NCBI RefSeq assembly: GCF_000376565.1
Contig: NZ_BARG01000053.1
Location: forward strand, 158,836-222,835
From: Streptomyces hokutonensis
GTDB lineage: Bacteria; Actinomycetota; Actinomycetes; Streptomycetales; Streptomycetaceae
DNA length: 64,000 nucleotides
Reading direction: 5' to 3'
Below are positions 43,842 to 53,195 of this stretch, one piece after another; positions within the stretch are counted from its first letter, which is position 1, and each line of letters begins with the position of its first letter. The translations under genes and the position numbers were made by a program. The notes beneath the pieces are model-generated. The model was not told the origin of the DNA. It searched no databases and saw only the letters and a list, made by a program, of their open reading frames with translations.

Positions 43842-45863
43842 ATGGACGTTAAAATCGTGCAGGTGAAAATTCACCCTGCCATTGGTGTCGCCCGGGTCGG
43901 CAACAGCAAGGAAACACCCTTCATCGGCCCGGAATCACCGGACCAGAAACCGGAGGACCTCGGCGCGTACAAGGATGGATCCGGGGCGATCCGAAGGCAG
44001 GCCGCACGTTTCCGGGTGTACGGCTACAACGCCGCAGGGGATGTCGTGCGGGAGCTGAAGCCGGGCGACGCGGGTGTTTCCGAGATTCAGTGGACAGTGC
44101 ACCTGGCCAACAAGAAGGCCGCCTGGTACCAGTTCCATGTGCCGCTCGACATCCCCGAGGGCAAGGCACTCGCGCCGGAGCAATACGGCCGACGAAACGC
44201 CGACGTGGTGGGCGCCGACCGGAAGAAGCTGGTCATCGACCCCGGAAGCCGCACCGTTCGCGGCTCGATGACCGAGACGCAGAAATTCGATTCCGGCAAG
44301 ATCATGGACAAGGCGGTGTATCTCGGGGAGATTTCCACCCATTCCGACGGCCGCCTGCTGGTGCTCGGCGGAAGGGGAAACTCCGCCTCCTACAAGAACA
44401 GCCCGATCACCGGAGTCACGAACAACGACACCTGGTACGACGACGTGTCCGACGGACCGGTGACGGCAAAGGTACGTATCGACGGCACAGAGCTGACCGC
44501 CACCCCCGCCTGGGTCGTGGTGGGACCTCCCCACTACGCTCCCGGCGTGAAATCCGTCCGTACCCTCTACGACCTGCTTTTCGATGTCTTCGCCACGGCC
44601 GGTTCGCTCACCCGCCCGCCGCAGATTTCGTTTGCCGACCATATTGAACCGATACTGCGCCGATTGTGTGATCTGCAGTGGGTGAACCATGGTTTCGCCA
44701 CGCAGTTCGGCTGGAACGGTCCCAACTTCTTCCTCTCCCCGGCGATGCGGAAGCGGCTGGCCGATCCTTCCCAGCGGAACCGGGAACTGCGCCGCCAGAC
44801 GTACGTCGCCTTGCGCGACTACGACCGCGACGGAACGTCCCCGGTGCCGTGGCCGTGGCTCTACGGCGACGCCATGGCCAGCAAGCCCAAGTCCGTGCGT
44901 CAGCACAGCAAACTGTCCCCGACCCAGGACTGGATGCTGAGTCGTTGGGCCGACGGCGCCTTCCAAGCCGGACCGCTGCGGCAGCCCCGACCGAACGTGG
45001 ACAGTGCCCCGGTCGCCGAACAGCCGGGGCTGCTGGACCGGGCCGCCCTGGAGAGCTGTGCGGCCGACGCGTTCCACCCCGGGTGCGAAGTCACCTGGCC
45101 CATCAGGACCCCGAGCATGTTCAGCGCGCCCTTCCGCATCAAGCACCGAGCCCCGAACACCGCAGAACCCGACTACGGGCCCACCCTCACCCCGCAGGAA
45201 GCGACGGCTGCGAACGGCCCGCTGTTCGCGCAAGGGCCCGGCGACCTCACCCGCTGGATGGCCGCCCCATGGCAGGCGGACACCGCGAGCTGCCGCTCGG
45301 GCTATGAGGTGCTGGCCAATCTCGGGCCCCGCTACAGCCCGTACCTGCCGACCTTCTGGCCTGCCCAGGTGCCGAACCATGTGCTGAAGCTTGAGGACTT
45401 CGAGAAGGTCAACACGCCGTCGGCCGGCGGCGACGACAGTGCCCGCGAGGAAGCGTTCGAGCGGCGGGCGACCTGGCTGCGCGGCCTCACGGGCACCATG
45501 AACGAGCAGCGCGCACAGATGATCAAGGACTGGTCGAAACTAGGCGTCATCGAGGTGCGCGACTACACCGTGGGCGACGGCAAGTTCCCCGAACGGATCC
45601 GCGTGGAGTCGCGCCCGGGAGCACCGCTCGACCGGGCACCGGACACGGCGAACCTGGTCAACCTACAGGTGCCCGAGGCAGGTCCGTCCGTGCTGGCCGC
45701 CGCAGGCGGAATCTGGCCAGCGGACCGGCTCGCACCCGAAACCGTCGAGGCCGACCATGTGGCACAGGCGGTCAGCGAGGCAGCGGAGGCGACCGGCTAC
45801 CTCGCGGAGGAGATCGCCGCCGGATACCTCGAAAGACTCGACCCGTTCCACGAGGAGCGGTGA
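43842..45863 (+). CDS. LodA/GoxA-like quinoprotein amino-acid oxidase
   Basis: The 673-residue protein opens VKIHPAIGVARVGNS, the hallmark of the LodA family, followed by the long beta region with KPEDLGAYKDGSGAIRRQAARFRVYGYN. LodA and GoxA oxidise lysine or glycine and release H2O2 with a cysteine tryptophylquinone built from their own Cys and Trp. The Cys is probably C484 (QADTASCRSG). The Trp is either W506 (TFWPAQVPNHVL) or W545 (RRATWLRG); W545, 61 residues on, is closer to the 65-residue spacing in LodA. No signal peptide is present. It overlaps the partner flavoprotein gene by 4 bases. H2O2 production may give antibacterial activity. Confidence 0.9.
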   Translation: MDVKIVQVKIHPAIGVARVGNSKETPFIGPESPDQKPEDLGAYKDGSGAIRRQAARFRVYGYNAAGDVVRELKPGDAGVSEIQWTVHLANKKAAWYQFHVPLDIPEGKALAPEQYGRRNADVVGADRKKLVIDPGSRTVRGSMTETQKFDSGKIMDKAVYLGEISTHSDGRLLVLGGRGNSASYKNSPITGVTNNDTWYDDVSDGPVTAKVRIDGTELTATPAWVVVGPPHYAPGVKSVRTLYDLLFDVFATAGSLTRPPQISFADHIEPILRRLCDLQWVNHGFATQFGWNGPNFFLSPAMRKRLADPSQRNRELRRQTYVALRDYDRDGTSPVPWPWLYGDAMASKPKSVRQHSKLSPTQDWMLSRWADGAFQAGPLRQPRPNVDSAPVAEQPGLLDRAALESCAADAFHPGCEVTWPIRTPSMFSAPFRIKHRAPNTAEPDYGPTLTPQEATAANGPLFAQGPGDLTRWMAAPWQADTASCRSGYEVLANLGPRYSPYLPTFWPAQVPNHVLKLEDFEKVNTPSAGGDDSAREEAFERRATWLRGLTGTMNEQRAQMIKDWSKLGVIEVRDYTVGDGKFPERIRVESRPGAPLDRAPDTANLVNLQVPEAGPSVLAAAGGIWPADRLAPETVEADHVAQAVSEAAEATGYLAEEIAAGYLERLDPFHEER

Positions 45864-47032
45864 GCCCCGCACTGGCTCCGGGCGCGGAAGCCTACGACGT
45901 GGTGGTGGCGGGCGGCGGCCCGGCCGGCTGCGCCGCCGCGATCGCACTCGCCGGGGCTGGGCGTACGGTTCTGCTGGCGGACGCCGGCACCGGGCCGCCG
46001 AAGGTCGGCGAGACGCTTGTGCCCGCCGGGCGGGTCCTGCTCGGTGACCTCGGGGTCGCTGACCGTGTTCTCGGGTCCGGGCACCTGCCCTGCTACGGCA
46101 GTCTTTCGGCGTGGGGGTCGGCCGACTTGCACGCCGTGGACTTCATCAACGATCCGCATGGCCACGGCTGGCATCTCGACCGGCGGCTCTTCGATCGGCG
46201 ACTGCGCGACGCCTCCCGCGCGGCGGGAGCCGAGGTCGCCGAGGGCACGGCCGTACGCGGCACGGCCCGGAGGCCGGACGGCAGTTGGACTCTGGCTCTG
46301 CGCGGCGGGACGGGCCCTGCCGATGCTCCTGGGGCGGGTGGGGAGCGCACGGTGCGCTGCCGCTGGGTGATCGACGCCACCGGCCGCGCCGCCGCGATCG
46401 CCGTCCGATGTGGGGCCCGGCGGTGGGTCCGGGACCGGCTCGCAGCCCTTTACGCGCACCTGGAGACGGACGCGCTGGACACCGACCGCCGCTCCCTCGT
46501 CGAATCAGACGAGGACGGCTGGTGGTACACCGCCCCACAGCCCTCCGGTGGGCGCCTCGTCGCCTACTTCACCGACACCGACCTGCCTGCCGCCCCGTAC
46601 ACCGCGCGCCACTTTCACCGACGGTTGCCGGCCACCAGGCACGTGTCCCGGTGGACCCACAGGCACGGGCACCCGCCTGCGCCACCAGCCGCGCCACGCC
46701 GGGCCGCCGCGCACACAGCGCACCTGGACCGGGTGTACGGGGACGGCTGGACCGCCGCCGGGGACGCTGCGATCGCCTTCGACCCGCTCTCCTCCCAGGG
46801 CGTTCTCACCGCCCTCTACACCGGGATGGGCGCGGGCCTGGCCGTCGACGCCCACCTGAGTCGTGCGCACCGCGGCGCGGACTCCGGCCTCGCCGCCTAC
46901 GCGCACAAGGTCGAGGCCACGCGGACTGCGTATCTGCGGGGCCACCGTCTCGTCCACGCCCAGGAAGCCCGCTGGATCCACCGCGCCTTCTGGGCTCGGC
47001 GCCTGGCCGGCTTGCCCAAATCCCTCTACTGA
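45860..47032 (+). CDS. LodB-like FAD-dependent oxidoreductase (quinone-cofactor maturation partner)
   Basis: The 390-residue flavoprotein starts at GTG 45860 inside the lodA-like stop. The dinucleotide site is VVVAGGGPAGCAAAIALAGAGRTVLLAD. A PKVGETLVPAGRVLL segment and the GDAAIAFDPLSSQGVLTALYTGMGAG block are typical of the LodB/halogenase-like flavoproteins. LodB is required for cysteine-tryptophylquinone formation in LodA. The strict pairing and overlap here predict the same role. Confidence 0.9.
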   Translation: MSPALAPGAEAYDVVVAGGGPAGCAAAIALAGAGRTVLLADAGTGPPKVGETLVPAGRVLLGDLGVADRVLGSGHLPCYGSLSAWGSADLHAVDFINDPHGHGWHLDRRLFDRRLRDASRAAGAEVAEGTAVRGTARRPDGSWTLALRGGTGPADAPGAGGERTVRCRWVIDATGRAAAIAVRCGARRWVRDRLAALYAHLETDALDTDRRSLVESDEDGWWYTAPQPSGGRLVAYFTDTDLPAAPYTARHFHRRLPATRHVSRWTHRHGHPPAPPAAPRRAAAHTAHLDRVYGDGWTAAGDAAIAFDPLSSQGVLTALYTGMGAGLAVDAHLSRAHRGADSGLAAYAHKVEATRTAYLRGHRLVHAQEARWIHRAFWARRLAGLPKSLY

Positions 47033-47227
47033 ACGCAGTCGGAGCACCCGGTGACGGCCCGCCCACCGACCGACGTGGTCCCTGGACATCGAAGTTCCGA
47101 CTCGGATCGCCCCACCGGGACGCAGGCGTCCTCGTCGGGGGACGTCCGGCGGAGCCATCGCCTGTCCACGGTGTGCTTCCATCCGGCGTCGGAGAGCGGC
47201 TGGGTGGCTGTAGTGACCTTGTTCTCG

Positions 47228-47590
47228 TCAACCGGGGGCGCCGATGTCGGTGTCCCAGCCGTAGCCGTCGGCGAGGTGGGTGAGCAGCAGGCGGCTACGG
47301 TCCAGGCGGTCTCGTGGGCGGGGGTTTCGTGGACGTGTTCGCTCAAGTACCGCCAGTTGACGGCGACGATCGAGCAGACCTGATGTGATGGCGCCGTCAT
47401 CGGCCGGGGGACTGCTCTGCCGACCAGAACGGTCGGCGGCGAGCAGCGCGACGGCGTCGGTCAGTCCCAACGCTGTCAGCAGCGGTTCCAGCGTGCGGCG
47501 CTGCGGCCGCTTCCGGCGGCCCCGCTCCAGGTCCTTGATCGACCTGGCCGTCAGCCCGGCGGCCTGGGCCACATGGTGGACCGCACGCAT
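47228..47590 (-). pseudogene. Truncated XRE-type helix-turn-helix regulator
   Basis: The frame includes AGLTARSIKDLERGRRKRPQRRTLEPLLTALGLTDAVALLAAD, the second half of a Streptomyces-type XRE domain (normally GLSVRTIRDLERGRR...). The first helices are missing; the sequence upstream switches to an IS256-type transposase tail near 47630. The remaining C-terminal part is short and unlike a full regulator. It is probably dead. Confidence 0.6.
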
Positions 47591-47631
47591 GTGAACGAAA
47601 CCGATGGTCGCTCCTGAACGTGATCCGAGTT

Positions 47632-47754
47632 CCTGTCTTGAACGGAGCCTGGTTGCTGGGGCGTTCGACGAGCCAGCCGTGTTCGAAGCGAGCTCCGGCA
47701 CGTGGGAGGCTGGCGAGATGGCGTGCGTTCACTGCCAGCCAGCGGGTCTGGACG
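47632..47754 (-). pseudogene. 3' fragment of an IS256-family transposase next to the CRISPR
   Basis: On the minus strand this encodes RWLAVNARHLASLPRAGARFEHGWLVERPSNQAPFKT, closely matching the last 40 residues of the intact transposase at 55780-57045 (RWRAVNAPHLVALVRAGARFERGQLVERPSSQAPFTAA). The fragment stops where the first degenerate CRISPR repeat begins (47755). Confidence 0.82.
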
Positions 47755-47967
47755 GACCTCTCCCGGCGTCGGCGGGAACCACGGCAGTTGGCGGCGATGC
47801 TTGCCGGACAGTGCCGGAACATCCCCGCGTCGGCGGGGACCACTTCGAACTTGATCGTGACGCGACGGGTCATGGCGGAACACCCCCGCATCGGCGGGGA
47901 CCACATCGGCATCAAGGACGCCGCGGGAGCCAAGGACGGAGCACCCCCGCGTCCGCGGGGGTGAACC
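47755..47967 (-). CRISPR. Left orphan type I-E CRISPR array (minus orientation)
   Basis: Three 28-base repeats at 47755-47782 (outer half degenerate), 47816-47843 and 47877-47904, plus the left half of a hybrid at 47938-47967. Three spacers of exactly 33 bases. Read on the minus strand, each repeat starts GTGGTCCCCGCCGA and ends GGGGGTGTTCC. The period is 61 bases, as in type I-E. No cas gene lies in the window. Confidence 0.92.
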
Positions 47968-48257
47968 GGCGGCGACCGTACGCGCGATCCCCACTGACGT
48001 GTGGTCCCCGCCGACGCGGGGGTGAACCGACGGAACGGTCTTCAGCGACGACTGCGCGCCTGTGGTCCCCGCCGACGCGGGGGTGAACCCTCATCGTCCC
48101 CGGTCACTTCCACGCCGGCCGCGTGATCCCCGCCGACGTGGGGGTGAACCGCTCAAGTCCGTGGACCAGGCGCTCACGGGCCTGTGGTCCGCGCCGACGC
48201 GGGGGTGAGCCGCGTTTCGAGGACATCGAGCGGGCGGTGTTGGAGTGGTCCCCGCCG
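47938..48257 (+). CRISPR. Right orphan type I-E CRISPR array (plus orientation)
   Basis: Repeats at 48001-48028, 48062-48089, 48123-48150 and 48184-48211, a half repeat at 48245-48257, and the right half of the hybrid at 47938-47967. Five spacers of 33 bases. Each repeat starts GTGGTCCCCGCCGA and ends GGGGGTGAACC, so it differs from the left array in the last bases (AA instead of TT). Single-base variants occur in the repeats at 48123 and 48184, and the last repeat loses its 3' half, as at a trailer end. Confidence 0.93.
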
Positions 48258-48586
48258 GCGCCGACGAGGGCGACGCCGTTGCCTGCCCGCCGGGGGAACG
48301 CGGCGTGGTCCCTAGCCTGCCGCCTGGTGCGGTTACCGGCGCCGAGCTCGCCGACTGGATCAGAGGGCACTGGAAGATCGAAAAGCTTCTGCACCACGTC
48401 CGCGACCGCACGTTCCCCGAGTTCGACTCCAAGATCCATGCCGGCCTTCTCCCGTGCACCGTGGCCGGTCTGCGCAACCTCGCCATCGGCGTCCACCGTC
48501 AGGACGGCCACACCAACATCGCCGCCGCGCCACGTCGCACCGCCCGCGACTGGCGAAGGCTTCTCGCCCGGCACCACGGCAGGTGA
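48258..48586 (+). pseudogene. C-terminal remnant of an ISAs1-family transposase
   Basis: The frame ending at 48586 reads IRGHWKIEKLLHHVRDRTFPEFDSKIHAGLLPCTVAGLRNLAIGVHRQDGHTNIAAAPRRTARDW. The RGHW-x-IE...H-x-VRD and LRNLAIG...GHTNIAAA stretches are characteristic of ISAs1 transposase C-termini. There is no start or N-terminal domain; the frame merges into the last, partial CRISPR repeat. Confidence 0.82.
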
Positions 48587-49008
48587 GGGGAGCCCTGGCC
48601 GTGGCGTGCTGAGGGAGGGACCCCCTCCGGGGTGGCCGGGGCGGTGTGGTCTTCGCCGGTTCCTTCAGCCCGTGCGCGACGTGGCGTGGTGGGTCTGCGC
48701 TTGGCAGGAAGCTTGGCCTGGCCCTTCCCGGGTGAGCGGCCTCGCGTACGGGCGGGCTGCGGCGAACGGCTTGCTCGCGTGACGGGAGATGGCTTCGGCG
48801 GGCGGGAAATTTGGTGGGGTGATTCGGCGGCGTGCGGCTTGGCCGGGGCAGGTGGCGCATTGACTCGCATGGCGGGGCGCCCGGCGGCAGCAGCCTGCCA
48901 CCCAATCGATCAAACAGGAGCGCACAACTTCACACACTTGACATGTACGAGACATACGCTGCCGCCTGATCTTTTCCCTCATACCCATGAATATCTGAGA
49001 GGACTCGG
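48587..49008. other. Promoter region of the sedolisin gene, no gene seen
   Basis: Nothing coding is supported. The last 80 bases are AT-richer and contain TTGACA at 48938-48943, a possible -35, though no good -10 lies at normal distance. GAGAGGA precedes the ATG at 49009. Confidence 0.45.
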
Positions 49009-52000
49009 ATGATCAAGGTGGGACTGTTCCGTACCCGACTGGCGGCGTTAACCGCCCTGTTCAGCATCCTGATGACACTGATCTGGGCACTTCCCCAGAC
49101 CGCCACCGCTACCACCGAGGCAACTGCCGACACCGCCTCGACGGCCTCGACCGTGCCGACGCACCCCCTCTGCGCGAGACCCGACAAACCCAACCAGATG
49201 GCCTGCTTCGCGGTCGCCCGCGACGATGTCCGGCAGACCGGCAAAGGCTTCCAACCCCTGCTGGCTCCCGCCGGGTTGGGCCCCGCCGACCTCCAGAGCG
49301 CCTACGACCTGCCGTCCGACGTGGCCGGGGCGGGGGTCACGGTGGCCATCGTCGACGCCTACGACAACCCGAACGCCGAGGCCGACCTGGCCGTCTACCG
49401 CTCCCAGTTCGGCCTGCCGCCCTGCACCACCGCGGGCGGCTGCTTCCGCAAGACCGACCAGCGCGGCGGCACCGAGTATCCACAGCCCGACCAGGGCTGG
49501 GCCGGCGAGATAGCCCTCGACCTCGACATGGTCAGCGCCGCCTGCCCGCTCTGTCACATCCTGCTGGTCGAGGCCGACGAGCCGTCCATCGACGGCCTCG
49601 GCGAGGCGGAGAACACGGCGGTCGCGCTCGGCGCCGCGTACGTCTCCAACAGCTGGGGCGGGAGCGAGAGCGCGTTCGGCGACCTGCCCGGTGACGACTA
49701 CTACAAGCACCTGGGCGTGGCGATCACCTTCAGCACCGGCGACAACGGCTACGGCACCAGCTACCCGGCCTCGCTGCCGTACGTCACGGCGGTCGGCGGG
49801 ACCTCGCTGAGCCGGGACAGCGGGACCCCCCGGGGCTGGAACGAGTCCGCGTGGACCGGGGCGGGCAGCGGCTGCTCGGCCTACCACCCCAAGCCCTCCT
49901 TCCAGACCGACCGGGGCTGCGCCAACCGCGCCGTCGCGGACGTGTCTGCCGTCGCCGACCCGGCGACCGGGGTCAGCGTCTACAACACGTACGAGGACCG
50001 CGGTTGGGGCGTCTACGGCGGCACCAGCGCGTCCGCCCCGATCATCGCCGCCACCTACGCGCTCGCCGGGAAGCCGGGCGCGAAGACCTACCCCAACGCC
50101 TACCCGTACGCCCACTCCGGCGCCCGCGACGGCGCGCCGAACGGCGCTCTGAACGACGTGACCAGCGGCACCAACGGCACCTGTGCCACCGCCTATCTGT
50201 GCACCGCCGGCCCCGGCTGGGACGGCCCCACCGGCCTCGGCACCCCGAACGGCACCGTCGCCTTCACCACCGGCCCGTACGGCAGGTTGACCGGCAAGGT
50301 CACCGACCCGTCCGCCGGCGGCCCGATCGCCGGGGTGCGGATCACGGCCGGCGCGAACGCCACGACGACCGGCGCCGACGGTACGTACGACATGACGCTC
50401 CCGGCGGGCACGTACGACGTGACAGCCGCCAAGTTCGGCTACGGCAGCACCACGCCGGCCGCCGTCGAGGTCGGCGACGACGCGACCGTGGCCCGGGACT
50501 TCACGCTCTCCGCCCAGCCCCTGGTCACCGTCAGCGGTCGGATCCAGGACGGCTCGGGGCACGGCTGGCCGCTCTCCGCGGGCATCCAGGTCACCGACGA
50601 GCCGTCCACTCGGACGTACACCGACCCGGCGACCGGCCGCTACACCCTCAGGCTGCCCGCCAACAGCACCTACACCCTGCAGGTCGACCCGGTCTACACC
50701 GGTTACCAGGTCACGACGGCCGATCTGACGGTGGGTGCCAAGGCCGGCCGCAAGGACTTCGGCATCCCGGTCGACGCCGCCGCCTGCGTGGCGCCCGGGT
50801 ACAAGCAGACGTTCAGCGAGGCCACCGAGACCTTCGACGGCACGCAGGCGCCCGCCGGGTGGAGCGTCACCGGCAGCGGCCACACCTGGCGCTTCGACGA
50901 CCCGGCCGGGCGCGGCAACCTCACCGGCGGGTCGGGCGGCTTCGCCATCGCCGACAGCGACTACTCCGGCGACCGGCAGAACACCTCCCTCCTCTCCCCG
51001 GTCCTCGACCTGACCGGCTACGACACGCCCGCGGTCCGCTTCAGCACCTTCTACAAGCCGTTCGACGACGACTCCAAGGCCGACGTCGACCTCAGCGTCG
51101 ACGGCGGCACGACCTGGTCCACCGTCTGGCACCGCGACACCGCCTCCGCGGGCCCCGGGACGCAGAGCATCGCCCTCCCGGGCGCGGCGGGGAGGTCCGC
51201 CGTCCAGGTGCGGTTCCGCTACAACGGTGACTACGCCTACTACTGGCAGGTCGACGACGTCGCCTTCGGCGGCATGACCTGCAAGCCGGTGCCGGGCGGG
51301 CTGCTGTACGGGACGGTGACGGACCGCAACACCGGCCGGCAGCTGAGCGGTGCGACGGTGAGCGGCAAGACCGGCGCCAAGGCGACCACGGCGGGCGACG
51401 GTTCGTACGTACGCTTCGCGCCGCGGACGGGCCGTCAGCAGGTCGCGTTCAGCGCCGAGCACTACACCACGGCAACGAAGAAGGTGAACGTCAAGGCCGA
51501 CCACGCCACCCGCCTCGACGCGGTGCTGCTCGCCGGACAGCTGGCGATCAGCCCGGCGGCGGTCGACAAGACCGTGCGCAAGGGGAAAGCCACCACCGCC
51601 CAGGTCACCCTGCGCAACACCGGCTCGGCCCCGCTCACCGTCAGCCTCACCGAGCGGTCCGGGGACATTCCGACGGCAACGACGGCCCGCGCGGCAGCTC
51701 CGCAGTACGTTCCCGGTGACTTCACCCCCGACCGGCTGACGAATACGAAGCCGAAGACCACGTCCACGTCCACGGACGTGACCCCCGCAGCCTCGGCCTG
51801 GACCTCCCTGGCCGACTACCCCACCCCCGTCATCGACAACGCCGTCGCCACCGGCCCGGACGGTCGCGTCTACTCGGTCGGCGGCACCGACGGCACCTCC
51901 GTTCTGTCCGGCGGCTACGTCTACGACCCCGTCACCGCCGCCTGGACGGCGATCCCCGGCGGCCACCCCACCCCCCGCGAGTCACCCCAGTCCGCCTTCC

Positions 52001-52863
52001 TGAACGGCAAGTTGTACGTCACCGGCGGCTGGACAGCCGAGGGCGGCACTGTGACCAGCACCGAGGTCTACGACCCGCAGCACCGCACCTGGTCCACCGC
52101 CGCCCCGGTGCCCGCCGGGTACGCGGCAGCGGCTTCCGCCACACTCGACGGCAAGTGGTACCTGGTCGGCGGCTGCGGCCAGGGATACTGCACCGGCGCC
52201 ACCGCAGTGCAGGTCTACGACCCGGCCACCGACACCTGGGCCGCCACCACCCCCTACCCCGAGGCCATCTCCTGGCTCGGCTGCGGCGCCGTCTCGGGCA
52301 CGCTGTACTGCGCGGGCGGCACCACCGTGGTGGAGGGTACGCGGCACGGCTACGCCTACGACCCGGCCACCGCCGCCTGGACTCCGATCACCGACCTTCC
52401 CATCGACCTGTGGGCCTCGGCCGCCACCACCGCCGACGGCCGCTTCCTCCTCTCCGGCGGGGTCAGCAACCTGCTCGGCGTTGTCACCAGCGCCGGCTAC
52501 GCCTACGACCCGGCCGCCCGCACCTGGACGGCCCTGCCCGCCGCCTCCACGCCGCTCTACCGGGCCGGTGGCGCCTGCGGGTTCTACCGGGTCGGCGGTG
52601 CGCCGAGCGTCTTCGACGCCCGCGCGAATGTCGAGCAGTTGCCGGGCCTCGACAGCTGCGTCCCGGCAACCGACGTCCGCTGGCTCTCCACTACGTCTAC
52701 CACCCATACGCTCGCCCCCGGCCGGCGCCTGACCGTCACCGTCCGGCTGGACGCGGGCGCGACGGCGGTGGACGTGGCCGGGACCTACACGGCCGCGCTC
52801 GCGGTCAGCACGGACACGCCGTACACGTACCCGGTGGTGCCGGTGCGGATGACCGTGCGCTGA
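49009..52863 (+). CDS. Secreted S53 (sedolisin) protease with Ig-like and kelch-type C-terminal modules
   Basis: The 1,284-residue protein has a signal peptide (1-33). Unlike classical sedolisins, the long activation prodomain is missing; the catalytic domain begins about residue 90 (LQSAYDLP). The Ser-Glu-Asp site is visible: E167 and D171 (AGEIALDLDM), D245 (STGDNGYG) and S340 (GGTSASAP). Following it are carboxypeptidase-regulatory-like beta domains (about 425-580), a jelly-roll module (about 590-760: WSVTGSGHTWRFDD to YYWQVDDVAFGG), another Ig-like domain (about 765-840), and kelch-type repeats (about 920-1190; YDPATDTWAATTPYP, YDPAARTWTALPA). It is likely an extracellular, possibly acid-tolerant peptidase with substrate-binding modules. 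Confidence 0.9.
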   Translation: MIKVGLFRTRLAALTALFSILMTLIWALPQTATATTEATADTASTASTVPTHPLCARPDKPNQMACFAVARDDVRQTGKGFQPLLAPAGLGPADLQSAYDLPSDVAGAGVTVAIVDAYDNPNAEADLAVYRSQFGLPPCTTAGGCFRKTDQRGGTEYPQPDQGWAGEIALDLDMVSAACPLCHILLVEADEPSIDGLGEAENTAVALGAAYVSNSWGGSESAFGDLPGDDYYKHLGVAITFSTGDNGYGTSYPASLPYVTAVGGTSLSRDSGTPRGWNESAWTGAGSGCSAYHPKPSFQTDRGCANRAVADVSAVADPATGVSVYNTYEDRGWGVYGGTSASAPIIAATYALAGKPGAKTYPNAYPYAHSGARDGAPNGALNDVTSGTNGTCATAYLCTAGPGWDGPTGLGTPNGTVAFTTGPYGRLTGKVTDPSAGGPIAGVRITAGANATTTGADGTYDMTLPAGTYDVTAAKFGYGSTTPAAVEVGDDATVARDFTLSAQPLVTVSGRIQDGSGHGWPLSAGIQVTDEPSTRTYTDPATGRYTLRLPANSTYTLQVDPVYTGYQVTTADLTVGAKAGRKDFGIPVDAAACVAPGYKQTFSEATETFDGTQAPAGWSVTGSGHTWRFDDPAGRGNLTGGSGGFAIADSDYSGDRQNTSLLSPVLDLTGYDTPAVRFSTFYKPFDDDSKADVDLSVDGGTTWSTVWHRDTASAGPGTQSIALPGAAGRSAVQVRFRYNGDYAYYWQVDDVAFGGMTCKPVPGGLLYGTVTDRNTGRQLSGATVSGKTGAKATTAGDGSYVRFAPRTGRQQVAFSAEHYTTATKKVNVKADHATRLDAVLLAGQLAISPAAVDKTVRKGKATTAQVTLRNTGSAPLTVSLTERSGDIPTATTARAAAPQYVPGDFTPDRLTNTKPKTTSTSTDVTPAASAWTSLADYPTPVIDNAVATGPDGRVYSVGGTDGTSVLSGGYVYDPVTAAWTAIPGGHPTPRESPQSAFLNGKLYVTGGWTAEGGTVTSTEVYDPQHRTWSTAAPVPAGYAAAASATLDGKWYLVGGCGQGYCTGATAVQVYDPATDTWAATTPYPEAISWLGCGAVSGTLYCAGGTTVVEGTRHGYAYDPATAAWTPITDLPIDLWASAATTADGRFLLSGGVSNLLGVVTSAGYAYDPAARTWTALPAASTPLYRAGGACGFYRVGGAPSVFDARANVEQLPGLDSCVPATDVRWLSTTSTTHTLAPGRRLTVTVRLDAGATAVDVAGTYTAALAVSTDTPYTYPVVPVRMTVR

Positions 52864-53195
52864 CAAACCGCCATCCGACAATCGTCGGGCCCTTCTCTGC
52901 CGCCCCCTCGCGCCGCATCATTCGCGAGGGGGCCTCATCGCGTCCTTCCTCCTGCCGCCCGTGTTGCTCGCTGGGGCCCTGGCTCACGCCGGCAGCCGAT
53001 GGAGAGCTCGTCTGCATGGGCGCAGCGGCGGTACCTGCGCCGCCACCGGGCAATGCGGGGCTGGCCGTGAGGTCCGGCGGAAGCGGCCGGGCGGTCGGCG
53101 ACCTCGGGGCGGAGACCGGAACTGTGCCGCCCGGGGTGGGGTAGGAGGAGACAGTCGCGCTGACGGACGACAGCGCGAACCCGAAGCCGCCCGCG
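52864..53195. other. Intergenic stretch after the sedolisin gene
   Basis: No gene or clear hairpin terminator recognised. It separates the protease gene from the 3' end of the convergent GH97 pseudogene. Confidence 0.4.

Noticed and set aside
42885..43874. A minus-strand frame with a long Val-Ala run that looked like a membrane segment
   Set aside because: The run is only the translation of the GCCACC repeat, and the frame overlaps a better plus-strand gene.
47967..48060. Reading the CRISPR region as coding for a small protein
   Set aside because: The strict 28+33 periodicity and repeat identity explain the sequence; frames across it only reflect the repeats.
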